Shown in pieces: positions 59,773-64,000 of a stretch of DNA of 64,000 bases. Origin of the DNA: Rufibacter glacialis. GTDB taxonomy: Bacteria; Bacteroidota; Bacteroidia; Cytophagales; Hymenobacteraceae. Position numbers and translations under genes: made by a program. Each line of letters opens with the position of its first letter. The stretch's first letter is position 1. The DNA is taken from the NCBI RefSeq assembly GCF_008271745.1, contig NZ_VKKZ01000010.1, positions 587,677 through 651,676 of the forward strand. The letters are read 5' to 3'. Under the pieces are notes generated by a model, which made no database searches, had not been told where the DNA came from, and worked only from the letters and a program-made list of their open reading frames with translations.

Positions 59773-60096
59773 CTAGTGGTCAGACATCAGGCGTAGCACC
59801 GTGCCGTCCAATTCTGGGGTGATCTTGATCTGGCAAGAGAGGCGGCTACCGTCTCGCAGATTGGGCAGGTTCTCCAGCATGTACAGTTCATCATCTGAGG
59901 GCTCTGGCAGCTCCGGGGCTTCCACCAGTTCCACGTGGCAGGTGGCGCAAAGGGCCATTCCGCCGCAGGTGGCCAGAATATCGAACTCGTTCGCCTTCAG
60001 GGCTTCCATCAGGCTCAACCCCATGTCAGTGGGTACGGGAACGGCAACGCGTTCGCCGGCGGCATTCTCTACGTAAACGGTGATGTCTTCTTGCAT
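59773..60096 (-). CDS. 2Fe-2S ferredoxin
   Basis: A 107-residue adrenodoxin-like ferredoxin with cluster ligands C44, C50, C53 and C88 (ATCGGMALCATC and RLSCQI). The loop between the first Cys has five residues, as in the isc/adrenodoxin type. It lies 4 bases after a ferredoxin-NADP reductase-like gene and is surely its electron-transfer partner. The final acceptor is not visible here. Cytosolic, no signal peptide. Confidence 0.92.
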   Translation of the reverse strand: MQEDITVYVENAAGERVAVPVPTDMGLSLMEALKANEFDILATCGGMALCATCHVELVEAPELPEPSDDELYMLENLPNLRDGSRLSCQIKITPELDGTVLRLMSDH

Positions 60097-60100
60097 GGCA

Positions 60101-61114
60101 TTACAGGGTTGGCACTCCGTTCACGGTAGTGTATTTCAGTACGAACTTCTTGTCTGGGTAAATGAAGGAATAGGCACTCTGGGCCATCAGGGCCGCCTCA
60201 TGGTAACCGCACAAGATCAGTTTCAGCTTGCCCGGGTAGGTGTTGATATCGCCAATGGCGTAGATGCCGGGTATGTTGGTGCTGTAATCTACGGTGTTCA
60301 CCACAATGGCAGATTTCTCCAGTTCCAGGCCCCAGTTCTCCAATGGGCCCAATTTAGGCACCAACCCGAAGAGCGGGATAAAGTAATCTGTCTCTATCTG
60401 GTAAGCCTCTGACCCGTCTGGTACCAGCGTCACGGACTCCAGTTTACCGTCCCCGTGTACCTCGGTCACGTTTGATTTCAGCAACAGGCGCATGTGGCCT
60501 TCTTCGGCCAGGCTGGCCACGCGGGCGGCAGATTCCGGTGCGCCTCTAAAGGTGGTACCACGGTGCACCAGGGTGAGTTCTTTGGCCACATCGGCTAAGA
60601 AGATGGCCCAGTCCAGGGCAGAATCACCACCACCGGCCAGTACTACGCGCTTGTCACGGTAAAACTCGGGGTCCAGGATCATGTAGTTCACGCCTTTGCC
60701 GCCTTCATAGTGGGCCAGGTTGTCAATGGCGGGTTTACGGGGCTCAAAAGAACCAAGGCCGCCGGCAATGACCACTACCTTGCAGTAGATCTCCGTGTTC
60801 TCAGAGGTCACCAGCCGGAAAGAGCCGTCCTCCAGTTTTTCCAGGTCCTCCACCCGTTCCCCCAGGGTGAAGGTAGGGTGGAAAGGAGCGATCTGCTCCA
60901 TCTGGTTTTTGATCAGCTCACCGGCCAGGATAGACGGGAAGCCGGGTATGTCATAGATGGGTTTCTTGGGATAGATCTCGGAAAGCTGGCCGCCTACCTG
61001 GGGCAGGGCGTCTACCACGTGGCACCTCATTTTAAGGAGGCCTGCTTCAAACACAGCGAAAAGCCCTACCGGCCCAGCGCCAATTATACAGATATCAGTA
61101 GTTACAGTTGACAT
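60101..61114 (-). CDS. Ferredoxin--NADP reductase (thioredoxin-reductase-like)
   Basis: A 337-residue FAD/NAD(P)-binding protein of the YumC/TrxR-like FNR class. I start at the ATG at 61114 (MSTVTTDICIIGAGPVGLFAVFEAG); a frame extension of 26 residues upstream is probably not translated. GAGPVG (12-17) binds FAD, VVLAGGGDSALDWAIF (about 155-170) binds NADP, and IPGIYAIGDINTYPGKLKLILCGYHEAALMA near the C-terminus is the class hallmark. There is no CxxC pair as in thioredoxin reductase. It passes electrons between NADPH and the ferredoxin encoded 4 bases downstream. Confidence 0.92.
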   Translation of the reverse strand: MSTVTTDICIIGAGPVGLFAVFEAGLLKMRCHVVDALPQVGGQLSEIYPKKPIYDIPGFPSILAGELIKNQMEQIAPFHPTFTLGERVEDLEKLEDGSFRLVTSENTEIYCKVVVIAGGLGSFEPRKPAIDNLAHYEGGKGVNYMILDPEFYRDKRVVLAGGGDSALDWAIFLADVAKELTLVHRGTTFRGAPESAARVASLAEEGHMRLLLKSNVTEVHGDGKLESVTLVPDGSEAYQIETDYFIPLFGLVPKLGPLENWGLELEKSAIVVNTVDYSTNIPGIYAIGDINTYPGKLKLILCGYHEAALMAQSAYSFIYPDKKFVLKYTTVNGVPTL

Positions 61115-61170
61115 AAATGGTTTAGTAATTCTAACTGGCAGGCGGGCATCTGCTTTTCTGCCACTATAGG

Positions 61171-61200
61171 TCGCGCGCGCGCCTGAAAACAACTTTCAGG
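61171..61200. other. CG-alternating tract and small hairpin
   Basis: CGCGCGCGCGCC is followed by CCTGAAA/TTTCAGG (61182-61188 with 61194-61200). It lies between the FNR gene and lgt, which are divergent. Confidence 0.4.
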
Positions 61201-61270
61201 TTTGCGCCCACAAAGTAACATCATTTTCCGCTAAAGTGTTTCCCAAGAAGCTGAAGTGATGAAGTGATTC

Positions 61271-61300
61271 TTGTCACTCCTAGATTAAATTGTAATTTTA
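61271..61300 (+). promoter_or_regulatory. Candidate lgt promoter
   Basis: TTG (61271-61273), 19 bases, TAATTTTA (61293-61300); the final G of TAnnTTTG is A. Start near 61306, about 15 bases before the ATG. Confidence 0.4.
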
Positions 61301-61320
61301 GCCCCACTAACTGTTTCTAC

Positions 61321-62148
61321 ATGCTGAACTATATCACCTGGGATGTTTCGCCCGATATTTTCTCGCTGGGGCCTGTGACGGTACGCTGGTACGGTCTGCT
61401 GTTTGCCATGGCGTTTGTGCTCACGCAACCCATTGAGAAGTACATTTACCGCAAAGATGGCCGTACCGATGAGGACGTGGACATTCTGACCATGTACATG
61501 ATCATTGGCACCGTGATTGGCGCCCGCCTGGGGCACTGCCTGTTCTATGACCCCGGCTATTACCTTTCTAACCCGCTGGAGATCCTCAAGATCTGGGAAG
61601 GCGGCCTGGCCAGCCACGGCGGAACCCTGGGTATTTTGCTGGCCCTGTACATGTTCTGCCGCAAATACAAGTTTGATTACCTGTGGGTGCTGGACCGTAT
61701 TGTGATTGTGGTAGCCGTGGGCGGAGCCTGTATCAGGTTAGGAAACCTGATGAACTCAGAGATCATTGGCCGCCCCACTGATGTGCCGTGGGCATTCAAA
61801 TTCGTCCGGAACACGGAGATATTCAACGGCGTGCCGGCGTATATAGACCCGCGCCACCCCACGCAGCTGTATGAAAGCCTTTTCTGCGTGTTCCTCTTTG
61901 TTCTGCTGTACTTTCTCTGGAAACGAGGCGCCGGGCAGATCAGAGGCTTGCTGTTTGGTTTGTTTGTGACGTTGCTGTTCAGCTTCCGGTTTCTGGTGGA
62001 GTTCCTGAAAGAAAACCAGGAGGACTTTGAGAATGCCCTGCCGCTGAACATGGGTCAGTGGCTGAGTATTCCGTTGGTAGTGGTGGGCGTTGGCGTCTTG
62101 ATCTACGCGGCCCGGCAGCCCAGAACGCCTAACAAGATACCTGCTTAA
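61321..62148 (+). CDS. lgt: Prolipoprotein diacylglyceryl transferase
   Basis: A 275-residue inner membrane enzyme with about seven membrane helices. I start at the ATG at 61321 (MLNYITWDVSPDIFSLGPVTVRWYGL), the usual Lgt beginning; an in-frame ATG at 61264 lies before the promoter candidate. Signature elements are GARLGHCLFYDPGYY, WEGGLASHGG (catalytic His region), RLGNLMNSEIIGRPTDVPWAF and PRHPTQLYE. It adds diacylglycerol to the lipobox Cys of prolipoproteins; GldH, the MsrB and the 138-residue lipoprotein in this window are probable substrates. Confidence 0.96.
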   Translation: MLNYITWDVSPDIFSLGPVTVRWYGLLFAMAFVLTQPIEKYIYRKDGRTDEDVDILTMYMIIGTVIGARLGHCLFYDPGYYLSNPLEILKIWEGGLASHGGTLGILLALYMFCRKYKFDYLWVLDRIVIVVAVGGACIRLGNLMNSEIIGRPTDVPWAFKFVRNTEIFNGVPAYIDPRHPTQLYESLFCVFLFVLLYFLWKRGAGQIRGLLFGLFVTLLFSFRFLVEFLKENQEDFENALPLNMGQWLSIPLVVVGVGVLIYAARQPRTPNKIPA

Positions 62149-62150
62149 CC

Positions 62151-62186
62151 TAATTCAAGCTCCTTTTAAGAAAATAGCTTATAAAC
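62151..62186. repeat. PAL36 dispersed palindrome, copy 26 (diverged)
   Basis: Right end AAAATAGCTTATAAAC; directly after the lgt stop codon and overlapping the terminator by seven bases. Confidence 0.4.
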
Positions 62187-62229
62187 AGGAAAGCCCCGCA
62201 GCCATGGTTGCGGGGCTTTCCTGTTTATA
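62180..62229. terminator. Bidirectional terminator after lgt
   Basis: A 21-base perfect stem (62180-62200 with 62209-62229; core AGGAAAGCCCCGCA) with an 8-base loop, between convergent genes. Confidence 0.85.
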
Positions 62230-62254
62230 AAGAGGCCTGATTTGTTCTCTCAGC

Positions 62255-63097
62255 TTACAGCGAGAATTTGAACAGGTTGCCTTCTTCATTGGTGATGATC
62301 AGGTTCTTGTTGTCTTTGAACAGAACGGCTTCGGCTTGGCCGCCCTCTATCAATTCCAGAACCTTCGGAGTTTGGGTCAGGAACTGGCCCACTCCTTTAG
62401 AAGTAGGGAATAGGTACAGCTTGCCATAGGATAATACGGCCAGGTGCTTCCCGTCGGGACTCAGGTCAGCGGAGGTGACCATGCCGGGCAGTTCTTTCTT
62501 GCCCAGCAGTTTGGCCGTGTGGGTGCCGGCGTCGTCTGAAAGTTCGTACAGTTTGGCGTAGCGGCCCGCGCCACGGTCTTTGGAGATCAGGTACAGCTTG
62601 CCGTTGGCCCAGAAAAAAGCCTCGCAGTCAAAGTTTCGGGCTTCTTTGGGAATCTTGCCGGCCGGAAGGTCACTGTAGGTGAAGTTTATCTCCTGGGGCT
62701 TGAACCCGTTTTTCAGGGCTACCTTGTAGATGCGCAGGTTTTGCCGTTTGTTGCTGTTGTTGCCCATGTCTCCAATGTAAAGGTTGCCCTGGGTGTCACG
62801 GGCCAGGTCTTCCCAGTCTATGTTGGTGGCACCGGGCACGGCTATCTCCTGCAGCAACTTTCCTTTCTCGTTTATCTTGTAAAGCACTGGGGCATTGCCA
62901 GCATCATTATGGGTCCAGTAGGTGTGGGGTTCATCGGCTAGTTCCAGGCCAGAGCTCTCTACCACGGCGCTGGGCAGTTTAGCCAAGCGGGTAAGCGTGT
63001 TGGCCGCCGGGGCGAAGGCTGGCGCTGCACTACTGAGGGTAAACGCTAACGGAAGACTCAAAAAGAAACACCCTTTGAAAGAGGCGAAACGGTTCAT
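62255..63097 (-). CDS. Exported propeller-like protein of unknown function
   Basis: A 280-residue protein with a signal peptide (about 1-28, ending SSAAPAFA) and propeller-type strands: SGLELADEPHTYWTHNDAGNAPVLYKINEKG, IDWEDLARDTQGNLYIGDMGNNSNKRQNLRIYKV, FDCEAFFWANGKLYLISKDRG, VTSADLSPDGKHLAVLSYGKLYLF and the ending NKNLIITNEEGNLFKFSL. The NIDWEDLA-type and IGDMGNN motifs recall SdiA-regulated-like and other calcium-type propellers. No catalytic motif stands out; a hydrolase or binding role is possible. Monocistronic and exported to the periplasm or beyond. Confidence 0.78.
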   Translation of the reverse strand: MNRFASFKGCFFLSLPLAFTLSSAAPAFAPAANTLTRLAKLPSAVVESSGLELADEPHTYWTHNDAGNAPVLYKINEKGKLLQEIAVPGATNIDWEDLARDTQGNLYIGDMGNNSNKRQNLRIYKVALKNGFKPQEINFTYSDLPAGKIPKEARNFDCEAFFWANGKLYLISKDRGAGRYAKLYELSDDAGTHTAKLLGKKELPGMVTSADLSPDGKHLAVLSYGKLYLFPTSKGVGQFLTQTPKVLELIEGGQAEAVLFKDNKNLIITNEEGNLFKFSL

Positions 63098-63199
63098 GAA
63101 GTAAGGTATTAGGGGGAATACGACATCTTTTCGGCTGGGCCGTGCCCATTTTTAACGCAAAGCCTTTCCTTTGGTTAACCTGAGTTAGGTACCAGTCTT

Positions 63200-63234
63200 G
63201 TTTCTGGCCTGTTCTAAGAAAAGACGCCTAAAAG
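63200..63234. repeat. PAL36 dispersed palindrome, copy 27
   Basis: Left end GTTTCTGGCCTGTTCT, right end AAAAGACGCCTAAAAG, followed by the msrB terminator. Confidence 0.6.
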
Positions 63235-63238
63235 AAAA

Positions 63239-63266
63239 GCCCCGCCTCTTGTAAAGAGAACGGGGC
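63239..63266 (-). terminator. msrB terminator
   Basis: GCCCCG (63239-63244) with CGGGGC (63261-63266) plus an inner CTCTT/AAGAG stem. Confidence 0.7.
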
Positions 63267-63289
63267 CTGTACATAACCACCTGCCTGAA

Positions 63290-63871
63290 TCAATGGACCT
63301 GGAAGGCACCGGCCAAAGGTTCAAAGTCCAGGGCGATGGAGTTCATGCAGTAGCGTTTGCCGGTAGGGGGCGGGCCATCATCAAACACATGGCCCAGGTG
63401 CCCGTCACAGCGGCCGCAAAGCACCTCTATGCGCTCCATGTCCAGGGTCAGGTCTTCCTGGTACACCACGGCGTTTTTCCGGATGGTCTCAAAAAAGCTG
63501 GGCCAGCCGCAGTCACTCGCGAATTTGGCATCTGACTTGAACAGCTTGTTGCCGCAGGCGGCGCAGTAGTAGGTACCCCGGCCCGTGAAATTCCAGAGTT
63601 TACCGGTGAAAGCCCGTTCCGTGCCCTTCTTGCGGGAGATATAGTACACATCTTCGGGCAGCACTTTCTTCCACTCAGCGTCTGAGACGTGCAATTTGGC
63701 CGTGTCAGTGCGGGAGTAATACGGGTTTTTGGTCTGCTGCGGCGCTAGTGCCACTTTCTGCGAGGTCGTTATCACGGGAGCCTGGTCAGGTAAGGCGGCC
63801 TGAGGAGTGCTCCGCTGGCAGCTTAACATGGGCAGCAGCAGAAGAGCGTATAGAAGGAAGGTGTATTTCAT
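63290..63871 (-). CDS. msrB: Lipoprotein peptide-methionine (R)-S-oxide reductase MsrB
   Basis: A 193-residue MsrB with a lipoprotein signal peptide (MKYTFLLYALLLLPMLSC, lipidated Cys18) and a Pro/Gln-rich linker (about 20-50). The SelR domain (about 60-190) has two zinc-binding CxxC pairs (CAAC and CGRC), DCGWPSF, GHVFDDGP and the catalytic Cys in KRYCMNSIAL. I start at the ATG at 63871; a frame extension of 14 residues upstream would spoil the signal peptide. It reduces oxidised methionine in envelope proteins. Monocistronic. Confidence 0.92.
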   Translation of the reverse strand: MKYTFLLYALLLLPMLSCQRSTPQAALPDQAPVITTSQKVALAPQQTKNPYYSRTDTAKLHVSDAEWKKVLPEDVYYISRKKGTERAFTGKLWNFTGRGTYYCAACGNKLFKSDAKFASDCGWPSFFETIRKNAVVYQEDLTLDMERIEVLCGRCDGHLGHVFDDGPPPTGKRYCMNSIALDFEPLAGAFQVH

Positions 63872-63970
63872 TAGGCGGAAAAAATGGAAAAGAGGCTTGT
63901 ATGGCCAGAACAATCTGGTTCCTTATAAAGTTTGCAGGATTTTGCCGGGGCGCCAAATCAACGGGCTTCT

Positions 63971-64000
63971 GTTTAGGCCCTGCTTTTCATAAAACAGCAC
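63971..64000. repeat. PAL36 dispersed palindrome, copy 28 (cut by the window end)
   Basis: Left half GTTTAGGCCCTGCTTTT, then AAAACAGCAC up to the last base. Confidence 0.55.

Noticed and set aside
61171-61180. Z-DNA-forming CG alternation as a regulatory element
   Set aside because: The tract is only about ten bases and there is nothing else to support a function.
3785-64000. CRISPR interpretation of the recurring 36-base palindromes
   Set aside because: The copies are dispersed singly across the window, diverged, and not separated by unit-length spacers; no cas gene is present.

Overview
The window looks like chromosome from a member of the Bacteroidota, most likely Cytophagales of the Hymenobacteraceae type (Rufibacter, Nibribacter, Pontibacter relatives). 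Supporting signs are GldH, two type IX secretion cargo proteins with C-terminal sorting domains, three outer membrane beta-barrel proteins of the carboxypeptidase-regulatory-domain/plug/OMP_b-brl_3 layout, a DUF2723 protein, an IPExxxVDY-family protein beside pyruvate kinase, and promoters of the TTTG-N19/20-TAnnTTTG kind. Base composition is a little above 50 percent GC by eye. I see no rRNA, tRNA, CRISPR array, prophage or transposase gene. Most genes are housekeeping; the genus is an inference.

Layout. 0-6 kb (minus strand): a 714-residue low-complexity Gly/Ser/Tyr protein with RGG motifs, a membrane-anchored EEP-family phosphatase, then ricT-gldH. 6.6-11 kb: two GNAT proteins, a YhcH-type protein, and a zinc alcohol dehydrogenase operon. 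11-13 kb: a LytS/LytTR two-component pair. 13-14.1 kb: a gene-free stretch with repeat elements. 14.1-19 kb (minus): rsfS-ftsH-LUD-lpxH-propeller, divergent from birA. 19.9-25 kb (plus): a small secreted T9SS protein, a 1000-residue DUF2723 protein, rlmB. 25.7-28.3 kb: a lipoprotein, then the sugar-nucleotide pair manC-kdsD (minus). 28.4-33.4 kb (plus): recQ, purD, a CoA-transferase. 34-37.5 kb: bacilliredoxin, rpsT, pyk-IPExxxVDY. 37.6-42.2 kb (plus): acpP-fabF-rnc, nadE. 42.7-47.6 kb: a 1316-residue subtilisin-like T9SS protease and a small HD hydrolase. 47.6-59.5 kb (all minus): three paralogous outer membrane proteins, two paralogous secreted proteins, and a PAS-LuxR regulator. 59.8-63.9 kb: ferredoxin plus its reductase, lgt, a propeller protein and a lipoprotein MsrB.

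How parts fit together. Envelope biology dominates: LpxH and KdsD serve lipid A/Kdo synthesis, ManC supplies GDP-mannose, Lgt modifies the lipoproteins seen here (GldH, MsrB, a 138-residue lipoprotein), and GldH belongs to the gliding machinery that shares components with type IX secretion, which should export the protease and the 210-residue protein.

The most interesting signal is non-coding. A roughly 36-base imperfect palindrome (left half GTTTNAGGCCTGTTTT, right half its complement, four-base centre; called PAL36 here) occurs about 28 times, only between genes, usually starting within a few bases of a stop codon and often beside a long perfect terminator hairpin. Other repeats are a two-copy 268-base element, GTAG...CTAC-ended hairpins and short tandem repeats. 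The FUS-like low-complexity protein at the left end is the most unusual coding sequence.
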